Shown piece by piece: positions 28,427-40,920 of a stretch of DNA of 64,000 nucleotides. The notes under the pieces are model-generated. The model was not told the DNA's origin, searched no databases, and saw nothing but the letters and a program-made list of their open reading frames with translations. Positions within the stretch are counted from its first letter, which is position 1; each line of letters begins with the position of its first letter. Made by a program: the position numbers and the translations under genes. This DNA is from Marsupella aquatica (taxonomy: Eukaryota; Marchantiophyta), in NCBI GenBank assembly GCA_973895155.1, contig OZ316895.1:5704001-5768000 (forward strand). Reading direction: 5' to 3'.

Positions 28427-29383
28427 CTAATAGTCTCGCTTGAAGTGTCCAACTTGGTTGCACTTCCAACATGTCACCTGCCTCGTCTGAGGGGATTTAC
28501 CCCTAGACTTAGATCTGGATTTAGATCTAAACTGGGTTCTACGGTCCCCAGTTGGTCGCTGCATACTCCTCCCACGGTTAACATTGAGGGCAGCACCAGA
28601 TGATGAAGGCTGTGACGTGATGTGCATCTTTTGCTGAAGATCATCACTAAGAAGAGAACTTACCACGTCATTGTATGAAATTGTATCCCTATCACGATGC
28701 AACAACACTCGTGATAGGGACTGGTAAGATGGAGGCAATGAATTGAGAAGCTGCAGAGCCTTCGTCTCATCATTCAAAGTCTCCCCAAGGTTTTCCAAGT
28801 CAACGACCATGTCGTTGAAAGTATCCACATGGTCTTGCAACTTCGTATCGGATTCCTTCATCCTGAAACTCATCAGTTTGTAGGAAGTGTAGAGCCGATT
28901 TGACAATTCCTTGCGGTGATACTTGCTCTGCAATTCCGCAAACAAGGACATGCAATCCTTATGTGCATCCAACTGCTTGATGATGGGAGGCATGAGATAG
29001 AGTATGACACACCACACTCCCTGCTCCTGCATGCGGTCCCATTGTTTCTCATCAACATTGTCTTCACGAGGGCTCAGCAGTTGGCCCATCCCTGACGCAT
29101 AGAGCACTCCCTTCACCTGCTTCTCCCATAGCAAGTAGTCAGAGCGCCCATCATACTTTGTCACTTCATACTTGGGTCCCCCAAGCTTGAAAGTCCCCAT
29201 CTTCTTCTTTGGCACTACCGTGAGCTCCGGTAGTAGTACTGCTTCCTCCACCACACGGTGCACCGGTGATGGTACCGGTGTCACGTGCTCTTCCTCCCGC
29301 TCCTCTCTCTCCCCCTCAAACCGCCGCGGTGATCCTCTTGCTTCAAGTTCCACGTCTTCAAAAATCTCCTCCGAATAACTCAT
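28427..29383 (-). pseudogene. Copia 1 gag
   Basis: 318 codons from ATG at 29383. It holds the UBN2-type Gag capsid region (KYDGRSDYLLWEKQ..., LLNSLPPSYQSL), then a basic linker and a CCHC zinc knuckle CWKCNQVGHFKRD. The fourth zinc ligand is changed to Tyr and the next codon is TAG. In copy 2 the same positions read Cys and Lys. Gag packages the element RNA; this copy probably could not do so normally. Confidence 0.92.
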
Positions 29384-30789
29384 ATGAGAAAATCATGTAA
29401 AAATATCGTTTTTCACAACTTCTCAAAAAACTCAAAACTAAACACTGCCGCGTAGCCCACGAAGCTAGGAGTCCAACACTGAAAACCAAAATCAAAATCA
29501 AAATTCGACGGAAAAGTTATTCAAATTTCGGTCGGGGTGGGTAAAACCTTGGGAAACTCTCCCATTTTCACCACCTTAGGGAATAACCCGTCGTCGGAAT
29601 TGCAATTCGATTGATGCGCCACGTTGCTAACTTCAATGGCTACGACCTCGCCAAAAAAGAACCAAAAAAGTTATCGTTCGGAGCGCGGAATCTTTGTCGG
29701 ACGGCCAAAAAACAGCTCTCTATTTTTCAGGAATATTCTTGCACAGTCCAACAGGTCTCATAGGGGACCGTTCCCCCTGTCCAAGTGGTGAAAACGCCGG
29801 GTCACTGGGCCCGGGAGAACCAATAGAAAGTGGAGCCGGGAAAAAAACCAAAAATGTGGCCCTTAAAAATGGGGGGTTTAAACCCCTTTATGGAAAATGC
29901 GTGTATAAGGGCCGAGACCAGGGTGGGATACGCGCGGGGGAGCCGTACTGGCGGCAATACGCTGCCGAGTACAGGCAGCGTGCAAGGCCGGGCCGGGGAG
30001 TAACGCCGTCGCTGCGAAGTGTGGCCGGCACAAGGAGCAGGGTGCGGGCGGGGACAACCGGCAAAAAAATTGGCCCTAACCTAAGCCAAAAATTGATTGT
30101 TAAAGGCCGATTACACACCTAATCGCCATTTAGCTTGAGAAAGTGAAGTGCACCGACATGAAAAGTTGCCAAATTGAACCGGCGTCTTCTGCACACACAG
30201 CAGAGGAAAAATCTTCCATCGCAACTCACTCTCCCCGCATCAAGTGCCAATCCTAGACTCAAAACGACCGCCTTGCCGCGATCAAACCGTTGAGCCGTAG
30301 CACTTCGCGTTTCTTCCTCCGAGTTAGACGCGGTGATGAGAAAACCCGGTTCAGATGTGAACAAGCTCCATAGCCTGTGAAAAAATCTGAATGTCTCTTT
30401 CAATCATCACGTCCCACTCGGTAACCATTCGGCAGCAACTAAGCAACCGAAACGATCAGCTTGCCACAACCTCCAACTTGAGCTATAACATGCGACGCCT
30501 CCCGCACCGCACAGCTCACACCATTGAAAAACATGAGCTCTGGTCGCCCCCAAAAAATACCGTCAAACACGAAAAACTCCAGATCGATGCAAACTCCGAT
30601 TCCACCACACCACGGATACCAACCAGTGAGTTCTATACACCGATAGAAAGCCCTCTCACTAATCTATTCGCTCAGCCACACACATTCGAGTTTCATGCGA
30701 CGAAACTCCGAATGCAACATCGAAAAATGAACGCTGGAAAACCGTCACGAAAAAACCTCATCACCTCCCAGACATGCTCTGATACCAAT
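29384..30789 (-). other. Copia 1 5' leader between LTR and gag
   Basis: About 1.4 kb untranslated leader. Its part nearest gag matches the sequence upstream of gag in copy 2 (63009-63330) and then diverges. The long leader contains short unrelated open frames only. Confidence 0.75.
30770..30788 (-). other. Copia 1 primer binding site (initiator tRNA-Met)
   Basis: In element orientation TGGTATCAGAGC starts two bases after the 5' LTR. It is complementary to the 3' end of plant initiator tRNA-Met, the standard primer for copia minus-strand synthesis. Confidence 0.92.
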
Positions 30790-31134
30790 TGTTGAGCATA
30801 GACGACAATTGCAACGGCAAGCCCATGAACCATCCAACGCACAAGAGTCGACACAGAGAGATACGTGGTTCACCTCCACATGAGGCTACGTCCACTGGAA
30901 CACATATGAGCTTTACTGCACTCTAGGCCGACCGGCCATACCAAGCATCCACAGCGCAAACTCTCTCTATCTCTCAACTAGCTCCGTAACAATGAGCCTG
31001 AGTTCCCACTCTCCAAGCAAACACTGCTTAGTTATAGAGTGTGCACAGCATGACTAACCTAACCAAGTCTACGACTAAGGTTAGCCTTAACTACGATACA
31101 GTTGTAACTCTAGACCTAAGAGTAAATCCTAACA
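30790..31134 (-). repeat. Copia 1 5' LTR
   Basis: 345 bp, same ends as the 3' LTR. It should hold the element promoter; I could not place a TATA box with confidence. Confidence 0.93.
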
Positions 31135-31500
31135 CACATATGCCCAAAACTAAAAAAAAATGTTTGAGTTTATGAATATAAAGCTATTACCATTAAGCTC
31201 AAATTTTGGAAAATGTGGTCCATGGGGCTTCAAATATTATTAAATTTTGTCCAGAACAAAGGTTATTAGTGTGCAACCATTTTTATTCCCATAATCTTGT
31301 GCTCAGCCAATTATAATTGGACAACCTTTTTCCATACAAAATAATTTGTCAAAAACTGATGGCTGGGTGGGGGTTACTCTGACCCTGTTGCGGGAATGTT
31401 AGGAAAAGCTTGCTGGCTGCCGCTGGTCAGCTTGTTCTCACATTCCACATGCAGGGTTATAGCCTAATAACCCCCACCCAGACATTGGTTATACTAAACC
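31135..31500 (+). repeat. R2 remainder after copia insertion, then an R1 copy
   Basis: 31135-31139 is the CACAT target duplication. 31140-31260 continues R2 (ATTACCATTAAGCTCAAAT, GTGGTCCATGGGGCTTCAAA; compare 43585-43650). An R1 unit starts near 31277, with ATTCCCATAATC, GGCTGGGTGGGGGTTACT and GACCCTGTTGCGGGAATG in order. Confidence 0.6.
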
Positions 31501-34139
31501 CTAAACCTTGAAAGGTTGCCAGTTCACTCGAAAAATGGGAAGGATAAAGAATACAAGCTGAGGAAGTCAAAACTGGTGCGGATCTGTTCTCTTCAAAGTT
31601 GTGATGATTGTTCGTGGACGTTGATTTGCTTTAGAGTTGTATGTTCATCAGCCCACTCAAGCTCAAAAGTTCAACTTCTATTTAGAAGTGCATTGGTGGA
31701 ACTTTGTTCAAAAAGTATGAGGTGGCACAAAGCACTGAATTCTAATGTTAGTTTGTGAACAGTATATGGGCTCTAGATGGAAAGGCTCTCTCCTCCCTTC
31801 AATTACACTAGGGCATCTCAATCCTTGAGCAATGTGGCAAACAGGTTCTGATCATCACATCTGAGTCTCGTCATCAGGTGAAACTATTGTTTTTTTTGTG
31901 CCCAGTCTATGAGGCTTGCTTTTGGCCATGTCTTCCTGATGTCTGTTAACAACAAATAGTAAAGCACATTGATTTCAAAGTCCATAAGGACTGTGTTTGT
32001 AACCTTCAACTCATGAGTTAATAAGTCCAAACCTTTGGCAAACAGAATGTCATGTGTTGCTCGCAATTTTGGCACAGAACGCAAAGTGTCCAAGTGGCCT
32101 ATTAAATGGCTTAGAAGTGCGTTATAGAGGTGGTTCCTTTGGGCAATTTTTCAAACACAAACAAGTACAGGAAACTTTCTTTGGTTCACTCCATCACAGG
32201 ATTACATGAAGTAAAGTGTTCTGTTCCCTCTGAACTCTCAAGTCTCCAAGTCTAATAATAGGCAACTTACACCTGCTTCCTTTGGGAAAGCCAAACTTTG
32301 TTGGGATGGGAAAATGGTTCTCCCTGAAGCTTCCCGCTTCCAATCATAAAGGTTTATTTTGCTCCGGGATTGAATTGCATTTTGGTAGTGCTAAGTGGTT
32401 GTCTGTCCACACTACCCTAGCTTAAGCAGGACTTTCCCCACCCACTCTAGAATTGACTCTAGATTTGCATAGCTTCAGGAGGACTTTCCCCCATGCGCAT
32501 CCCCTCCCCATCCACTTTAGAATTGACTCTAGAATTGAATCGCCTTCATTTTTGAACTTCCTATCTATCCAACTTCTGTCACATCACCCCTCTACTTGAT
32601 TTTTCGGGAGAGAGGGTTCACTGAGAAAGTATGGCAACTTCGGTCACATCACCCCATCCACTCGACTCAAAAGACAGGGAATTCTCGATGAGTTTCTATC
32701 TATCTAATTTCTGTCACGCCACCTCTACACTTGATTTTCCGGGAGAGAGTTTTCGCTGACAAATCATGGCAGCTTCTGTCACACCGCCCCATCCAATTGT
32801 CTCAAAAGGCAGGGAATTCTCGGTGAGAAATTGTGAGAGGTTAAGACGGATGGAGATGTTCATCATCTATATCGGGATTGATGGATACAGTTGATGGAGA
32901 CATGCCTGAAAATTGGTTGGATCATTTTATTGCACACTGATCTTGAGCACTTGACATGCGGAATCTGATATATCTCTTGGATTCAGCTGCACAGGGCAAC
33001 AGTTCACGAGTAGGGTACTCCAGTGCTCAAGATTGAAAGGGTGGCAATCCGCACATACACCGGTGTAGAAGGTATGGGCGAATTTCTCTATTTCCGATTA
33101 CCTACTTCAGCTTCTCCTCAACCGACAGTTCCAATTTCATGTTCCCGTAATCGTGAGAAGGATTAGGGTGTTCTGAAATCGTGACAGCTAGGGTATTTTA
33201 CATTTAAGGGAAAGCATGAGTAATTAAACTGAACGGTTATAGGTCTTTGGGAATGCTCTGTTTCCGATTACAAATCTCAGCTTCTCCTCAACCGACAGTT
33301 CCTATTCAGGTTCCCCACACTGAGTGGGAATGGGCACCCTGTCCTGCCCACACTGCTCGTAAACGTATATTATGACGATGCAAATCCTTTCCAAGATGAG
33401 AGCAGCTGATTTGACAGCTGCGATCATCTGACTCTACTGAGATCTAATCCAACCTTCGATAGAAAAAACCCTTCCTGTGTAGACATTTGGACTAGAATCC
33501 TCGATGTTCCCAGCAAATTTTCAGCTCTGCAAGAACTCTAGAAACTGACACAGGCAGACGAACCTTGGAACTGAGGTTGTAAAAGACCTGGCCTGACTCA
33601 TCTTCAAGTCTGGATGTAAATCACGTGAAGTCTAAACGAGTGTTGATGAACAGAAAAAAATTCCTTCCGCGGATCTCGACATAAGAATGAACGCGAAATA
33701 ACATGGCTACTGCCATTTACTTCCAAAGTTTGTTGGCACCACCACTTTTCCAGGTCAAACGATAGAATTCACATGCCCTAAGTCTATGATTCAAAGTTCC
33801 GGCAGAATAATTGTCACTAGAAACAGACTTCAATGTGTCCAGCGGTGAGATAAGTATTCAACTGCTCCTAATGCATGCGAGGTTTCAATGCTTCTCCGTT
33901 GCTAAGAGAGCCACATGTCACTAGGCCAGCTTTTTCTTTAATTTACATTCATATTCTGCTCGGTAACTGATAACCAATTTCATAAGCTCAGCGTCTATAG
34001 CTCTCTAAGCTCCAGCAGTAGTGTATCTCAGGAATGGATCCATTCATTCCGCATATCCCACACATAAGAAACCTTACAAGGCCGTGACATTGCAGGCTGG
34101 AGATACCATGGATGCTACCACAGGCCAAATCTTCTTGCC
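31501..34139. other. Intergenic, local duplications only
   Basis: No supportable gene. A two-unit 135-bp tandem duplication spans about 32561-32830 (CTATCTAT.CAACTTCTGTCAC units at 32561 and 32696). AGCTTCTCCTCAACCGACAG occurs in two about 170-bp-spaced copies near 33108 and 33280. ACTCTAGAATTGACTCTAGA-type phrases repeat near 32446 and 32518. No function can be assigned. Confidence 0.55.
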
Positions 34140-36021
34140 CTAAACATTTGCTGAAATTGGAGGCAATGACGAGGGAATCTCCGGTCGAACACCATTTTCG
34201 TGGCTGGAGTGAACTGGTGAAGTACCATTGGCGAGATTTGATTGGACCGTTGTCAATGGTCGTGGAGAGGTCTGACACTGCATCTGCCTCCGTAATCGAT
34301 ACCTTTCCCTGACTACTTTGATTGCTTTGATTGCAATAAGTATGATAATTATAATGCCTACAAGAACTGCTCCTGTAACCAAGATGGTGGAAAGATCATC
34401 GCCCATAGTCTTCTCAGAATACATCCATAAAGATTGGAGTAGCCAATTTGGCTCCACGCGACTGGGCAGATGTCTGAACTGTCACTTGCAAGCGACAGAG
34501 GGGCCCTTCCATGCAGCGTTCAGAGGATGGGAGGACAAATCTCCGAGTCCTGCTGAGAGCAAACTACATCATTCCTCCCTAGCACATCAACTAATGTATG
34601 GGTCCACCTCTTTATTTCCAACCCACCTGAAACACGTCAATGTTCGCACATTCAGTCTTTGTACAGCAAAACTCTGTTCACAAAGCCTGGTACCTTGATG
34701 CAATTTTAGCATCAAGATGCCAGTCGATTATCCCCGAGATTTATCGCACTACTGGACTAACATGCTGTTATCGCAATGGGTCCTGAGCATATCACCTGTA
34801 TTGTATTCAATACACATGAGAAGGTTCAGATAAACCATGGAGGGATGCATCAGACATATTAAGAATGGTACTAGTCCGAGATCATGCAAATTAGTTTTGG
34901 GGATACGGACAGCTTGACAAAGTCCCACAATTCTCTACCTGCGTTGGACTAGAAGAATCTTACAGGGAGCATGCCTTTCGGAACCTCGGTATCTTTACTC
35001 TTACAGTATCGACGCCTCCATGTAGAGACCAGTTGACTACCTCCGGCTGGACCATGGACAAAAAATGACAACAGAAAGGATACGTCGGTCACGTCTGCGA
35101 CATCTAGTCGTAACCTATGAAACTCTTATTGCATATTCATTTGTGTTGTTAACGTTGAAAACAGAAGTAGCATACTGGTACTCTTGAAATTGTCCCTAAA
35201 TCTCCTGCTTAGCGTCTACCGATACGCTGGCAGGAGAAATCCTCACTGGCCTTAGTCCTTTGCGATACCCAGCTAAGATTAATTCCAACCACCGAGATTC
35301 CTGTTCAGCATCATCGCTTCTTCTCCAAATTCCCTGCTCCTATGCAAAATCCGTGGGAAAGTAATATAACCTCAATCTCAACCTCTACGTCTTACCTCCT
35401 CAGTAGTGGCTCGCTCATTGACCCTTTCGTCGAGGGGTCATAATATAAAATCATTTGGTGAAGCTACTTCTCGTGGCTACATTAATTTAGTAAACAACTT
35501 CGTCGAGGGGTCATAATAGAAAATCATTCGGTGGAGCTATTTTCTCGTGGCTACATTGATTTAGTAAATAACTGGGTCCACTGACTCCAAAAGAGGGTCG
35601 AGACGATAAGATTCACACCATTTGACAAACCAGAACAACAAGTACCACAGCTCATGGGATCCTGGGCTTCGAAGAGGACCCTGAAGAGATTTGACCAGCG
35701 ATGCTCAGGACTCACCAAACGGTCCATTGTGGAAAGAGAAAGTGGATGAATGGGAGAGTCAACGTGTCTGGACTTCAGCGTACACGGCGCCCCATCTCGA
35801 AAGCAAAATGTATACTCGGAGCAAACACACATGGTCCCATACGTCGACAACGGCCTAACCGGGAAAAGCGAGAGCGGTAGGGACGACTTGCGTAAACCAT
35901 CCGCTGTGGAACGGAAGGAATTGACACGACCAATGGAAAGGATGAACTGATTCAGGAGCACGTTGCTGATACCCTCCAAATCCAGCATCTCCACACGAGT
36001 CAGCGAAGTCAACGACAAACA
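34140..36021 (-). CDS. Tentative single-pass membrane protein (4 exons, possibly 5'-incomplete)
   Basis: Inferred exons on the minus strand: 36021-35716, 35339-35220, 35114-35041, 34461-34140. Junctions are GT-AG and phases agree, giving about 273 residues, though upstream exons may exist. The best-supported part is the last exon: a strong hydrophobic helix (STILVTGAVLVGIIIIILIAI) then basic KAIKVVRERYRLRRQ and a Ser/Pro/Asn-rich tail, typical of a type I membrane protein with a cytoplasmic tail. The upstream exons contain scattered Cys (MCVCSEYTFCFRDGAPC, TTRCRRRD...FCPW), suggesting an extracellular region. I do not recognise the family and no signal peptide was found. The exon chain is a reading of splice sites by eye and could be wrong; the membrane exon alone might be a chance ORF. 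Confidence 0.35.
35426..35572. repeat. 73-bp tandem duplication in intron
   Basis: TTCGTCGAGGGGTCATAATA begins at 35426 and 35499, each followed by AAAATCATT.GGTG.AGCTA and TCTCGTGGCTACATT.ATTTAGTAAA. It lies inside the first intron of the tentative membrane-protein gene. Confidence 0.85.
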
Positions 36022-39000
36022 CTATGTATTATCAACAAACCTGCTCGATCCATCCTGACATCTTAAGCAGTTGAAACCCCTGACCCCCAAGGCAATGAGA
36101 GAGTTAGCGAGAGATCGTACCGCGCATGAGTCTCCATTCATCTCATCATAATATTAACGTTCCATCGCCAGCTGCTCCGATTTAGCATACTGCTGCGTCA
36201 TCCTCCGACTCTACAAGTCTAGACGCTCCTGTCCCTGGAATTCCACACCAACAGAAGGTCAACCACCATGACTTCAAGGCAGAAGTCACGCTCTCTGTCT
36301 CTCATTCACTCACTCCCAGCCTACCGCTCTGCCCACACTTTCTCACGCTCTGTTGTCTCTCACACCCTCTCAAAATCTCTTAGCCCACACTTTCACTCTC
36401 TCTGAAGACTAATCTCAGCTGCAGTGACAGTCCAGCCTGGAAGAGGTTTCTTGGAGTCGCATTTGAGGGACCGGTTGCAGTGCTACCTTTCGTTACACAG
36501 CACCGTGTCCGTGAAATCCCAAACTATCTAGTCAGAAGCTATTGCTAATCCAGCTGGATCTTCCAGCACGCCAATTGAGTTTGTTCCCCACTGGTTCCAA
36601 CCCATGAGCAGGCTCCTATGTCACAGAAATATCTGTCATCCTTGTTCACGAACCCTAGTAAGCTTCACAGGAAATTGTTCGAACGGATCAGCGATCCATC
36701 CGACGATGCTGAGCACGCGACCAATTTGAAAAAAAACGGCCCTCGGTGGATGTAGTCCAACGTTGGGTCAGCATCAAGTACGCCGGCAAGAAGCCTTGAC
36801 AACGACTCAATACCAACACAACATGATGATGATGCCATCCCTTGACCCCTCGCCTCAACAAACAGAAGTACAGGCCCTCAAGCGAATCTCTCGCCTAATC
36901 ATCCTCTACTCTTATCCCGTGACAAGCCCTATTGCCACCTGCTAACGACCTCAATTGCTTCCAGTCTTCCCACTCTAGTCTCTTCCTTTAACCTCGTTTG
37001 CCCCAATCGCCGGACATCCATTTCTGATCGTTTCCTGTGAACCTGTCCGTGCACACTCCAATCTCACAACAACCAGAGCCGATCTGATCCCCATATCATT
37101 CCATTTCTCGTTCAACCAGTATAAGCAATGCATATCATTAGTCAAAAGGAGCTCCAGCCGGACCTCCTAGAATTCCGAGAACCAGATGAAGCCTGGGAGA
37201 GAGGGAGGTGAGAAGGGGACAGGGTTTTACCCTGGGAGACTGTAAAACAAGGGCTGGTATCATCCTACTCGGGGTTAACCGAAACTCCATCATCCTCGTC
37301 AAGTCAACAGCAATGCCTCATTGCCATGACGTCCAGTGCCTCGGTCTCTTCTGCTAAAGCGAGACCTCGCAGACTGATGCGCTCTCTCTCTCTCTCCCAC
37401 CACGCCAGCTTGACCGACCAGATATTTCGAAACAAATGTCTGTCCCCGTCCAGTTGTAATGTAAGCGACAGTAGGGCTCAGTCCCGGGAGGAATACCCCT
37501 AGCCCGTTGTGCGGATTGGGAAGGACTTGTACTGCTGGCTGGCTGCTTGATTCACTCTGTCGGGCTACAAAGATTTAGGGTTTGACAGAGGACGGTATCT
37601 ATCTTCACACCTGCTACTTCTTAAATCCACTCCACTCCACTCCACTCTCCACTCCACTCCACTCCACTGACTCCGAATCTCATCCGCGAGGGGTCTCTCT
37701 CTTTCTTTCTAATATCATCTGTCGATCCTGCCAGTTATTGGTGGCTGCTACGTAGTGACTGCAGAGGAGAGAGGATTTTTTCTTTGAAGCAACTACCATC
37801 CATAGCTGAAAAGTCACATCCGGGTGTGAAGCTTCGCCAATCTTCGGTCCCTCGAGGTATGCTTGGACGTAATTTTACCGGACTGAAATAGTTATCCCCT
37901 TCCTCGGACGAACCCACGGCTAAAATAAATTTGGTGCTGCCCAAACTCGTTCCTCTGCTGCGCTTCTGCGTTTGTTCTCTCTGTCGATGGGTCGCCCAGA
38001 ATCCACCAGTCCTACCGTAGTCACCGCTTGTCCCTGCTCCCTGTTCCTCTCCTCCATCAACCGTCCATCTACAGAACTCAATGTCACCTCCTGGCTATAT
38101 GGGTGGCTTCACCGAGCTCCACACCGACGCTTGTGCGAGAAATCATCCACAAAAGTCGGTAGCGTATGCGTTTCCGTGACACGTCCCTATCCTCCTTCAT
38201 TCCCTCTACAGTTGCGTGAGGGTAAAATACTACTCGGTAATCGATTGACGCGGCAGGATGATCCAGGCAAATCTATAGATAGCCTGAATTTCCTGTAGAG
38301 GCACCGCAATGGTTGAATGGTAGGCTCCTCTCTCTCATCACTCTACAGAAACCATAGCCGGCCCCCGTGTGCAGAAAAGCACATGACAGAGGGAGAGACC
38401 GAGGGAACGTTTCTAGGACAAAGAGCGGCGAGCAAAAAGGAGCCCTTGCTTCTCTCCGAAACAAACATCCTGAGCTGCAAGGTCCCCAGAATTACTCTGA
38501 TGTCAGGTCCTTCGTCCTCCGTATGCGACGGGTCCTCTTTCGATCCAGAGCCTTCATCCCAAAATAGACGCAAGCAGATTAGTGAATCACCTCCTTGGGC
38601 AGCATCCCTTTGAAGTACGTAATTTATTAGGAATGTACGTAATTACTAGGAAAATTTTACTCTCAACATGTACAGCACAATAGAGATGGAAACAATTCTT
38701 TCAACCTGTACACAAGTCACGAGAGATGGAAGCTGCACTCTCAAACTGGACGAGGCGAGAAAGGCGGAAAAGCATATCAAACTGAGCAGAAGGCCTAAAA
38801 TTTCGGACTGGAAGAACCGATCAACCTACAGTAACTCGTTCCTGATTTGTTGGACCTGTCAAGTTGCCTGACGTCGGCAACATCATTCAATCTAGTCGCT
38901 TCTCGGATGCTCCTTCCCCGGGAGAGGATCATTCTAGTCTGGCACAGGTAGGCAGGCATGCCATGGGTCCGATCAGAACAGAACAGGGCACAGCACAGAA

Positions 39001-39299
39001 CAGAACAAGCGAGGAGAAGAACAGCACAGCCAGACGGATTTTTAGATCCAATGGCAGGCAGAAGCAAGTAGAGAGGCAGCGAGGACGATAAAAGCAGGCC
39101 CACCATCACCCGAAACTCCGGAATGGTAAGAACTGTACAGCCTGATGAAAAGTGAAATTGACAAGGGATCACGCACGAACGAAAAGTTGAAGCTGGTAGT
39201 CGGCGAGAGGGAGCTACAGAGCTGCGAGATGTAGAATAATATAATATAGTCATAGTTAAGTTATAGGGCGAACTGAATGATCGAGAGCGGTCACGCACG
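36022..39299. other. Intergenic, no gene supported
   Basis: Mixed composition with simple repeats: (CCACT)n at about 37620-37668 and a CT run near 37382-37396. A minus-strand open stretch at 37735-37944 has fairly protein-like wording and could be a 5' exon of a minus-strand gene, but no convincing junctions tie it to anything. Other open frames look accidental. Confidence 0.45.
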
Positions 39300-40920
39300 A
39301 GCCAAGAAAAGCAAATTCGTCAGTCAGCACACAGTAAAACTCAATTGGAAGGCGCTACAACTTACACTTCGCTCCAACTCGGCTGTACCTACGGATCGGA
39401 TGGACGGAGGAGGAGAAGTTCTTCTGGCGTCCATCTTGAATACAGCAAATTCATCAGTCCCGAAAGAAGTGAAAACCCAATTTGGCAGTGTGACATAATT
39501 GGAAGGCGTAACACTTGGACTAATTACTACGAGGATCGGCGAACGAGGAAGAGTACTTCTCATGACAGTAACTTATAAAGCGCAGTAAAAACTACTACCT
39601 GGGCCTATTATTAGAGTGAAGCCTTCATCTAATTGAGGGCATAACTGAAAGTGAGGTCAGGCGAAAAACGGGGTGCAGGCAAAGATGAGACAAAGATAAA
39701 AGAAATAACATGGAATCCTTGTTTAAACAATACAGAATTGCAAGTGAGGGCAGGTATGGGTCAAAGATGATCAGGAAATGTATTAACTTGCAAGTGAGGG
39801 CAGGGATGGGTCAAAGATGATCAGGAAATAGCATGGAATCCTTTTGTCTGCAACGTAACGTTGTAAAGTGAGGATGCAGACAATACACAGGGATGGGGCA
39901 AAGCTGATCAAGAAAGAGCATGAAATTCTTATTTTTTGCTAGGGTTTGTTTTCCTCATCATCGTTATTTGCGTTCAAGGAATGGGTAATGGCTAGTCTTG
40001 GACGAAGCAAATTGGGCAGTCAACAACCACTAAACCCCAATTGGAGGGCGTCACTGCTTACACTGCCACGGCTCCTCAACTCGGCTGTAACAATGGACGG
40101 GCTGGATGGAGGAGGAGAGTACTTCTCTTGCCCATCTTTAAGAAAGCAAATATATCAGTCAAAGAACCAGAAAACCCAGTTGGAGAGCGTTACTACTGTA
40201 CACTGCTACAACTGTTCAACTCGGCTTTACCTCTGGACGGAGGAGCCCATCTGTATCTAAGAAAATAATTTCAATCAAAACTTAATTACTCGTTGAGCTA
40301 CTGTCTAGAATGAAGGCTCTAGATTTTGAGTCCAACAAAGTATATAAATGAAAGTAAGGGTACAAACCAAAACCAGGGATCGGACAAAAATGAACGAGAA
40401 ATAGAAAGGGATCCTTATATTTTTCAAGGTGTTTTTTCGTACTAATCTTTATTTGGGTTCATAAAATAGGGCTACTATTAGATACAGCAAATTCATCATT
40501 TCAAAAACAAACCCAATTGGGCAGTGTGATATATATAACTGGAACGCGTAAACCACTTATACTATTACTGCAACTCAGATGAACGGAGGAGCAGATTCAC
40601 TCTTCCTGTCCATCTTCGATAAACGACATCCATCAGTCAACGAAAAGTTGGACACAGTTGTTACTGCCTATTAGACTGCTATGACTCCTCAACGTGGCCA
40701 TACCTACGGAGGGGCTTGATGGAGGGGGAGAAGTACTTCTCGTGCCCATCTTCGAGAAAGCAAATTCATCAGTCAAGAACGAGTAGAACCCAATTGGACT
40801 ATTAGAGGGCGTTACTGCTTTACACTGCTACGACTATTCAACTCGGCTGTACCTACAGATCGGATGGGCAGAGCCACAGAGGAGGAGGGGTACTTCTCGT
40901 GCCCATCATCATGATTCTAT
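39300..40920 (+). repeat. Degenerate repeat array of a 130-250 bp unit
   Basis: At least five imperfect copies of a unit with fixed order: CCAATTGG..GGCGTTACTGCT, ACACTGCTACGACT, CAACTCGGCTGTACCTACGG, GGATGGAGGAGGAG, AGTACTTCTCGTGCCCATCT, and GAAAGCAAATTCATCAGTCA. Copies lie near 39340-39460, 40020-40165, 40180-40260 (truncated), 40540-40650 and 40690-40915. In between, TGCAAGTGAGGGCAGG.ATGG followed by GTCAAAGATGATCAGGAAAT is tandemly repeated at about 39740 and 39789. Frames shift between copies, so the unit is noncoding as it stands. Confidence 0.75.

Larger units (their letters stand above)
24082..31134 (-). mobile_element. Ty1/copia LTR retrotransposon, copy 1 (complete, decayed)
   Basis: 7,053 bp with 345-bp LTRs, a CACAT duplication on both sides, a primer site matching initiator tRNA-Met and a polypurine tract, all in minus orientation. 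Domain order is gag, protease, integrase, reverse transcriptase, RNase H, which is the copia order. Gag and pol are broken by several stops, frameshifts and a nested 468-bp insertion, so it cannot move by itself. Confidence 0.95.

Noticed and set aside
29694-30122. Open frames in the copia 1 leader
   Set aside because: They lie between the LTR and gag, and the corresponding region of copy 2 does not preserve them.
34458-34549. Upstream extension of the membrane exon beginning RRFVLPSSERC
   Set aside because: On recounting, an in-frame TGA lies at about 34482-34484, so that reading is out of frame; the acceptor at 34462 was used instead.
38795-39298. 167-codon minus-strand open frame rich in Ser, Cys and Leu
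   Set aside because: No start context, splice signals or family resemblance; the leucine/cysteine-rich text looks like chance composition.
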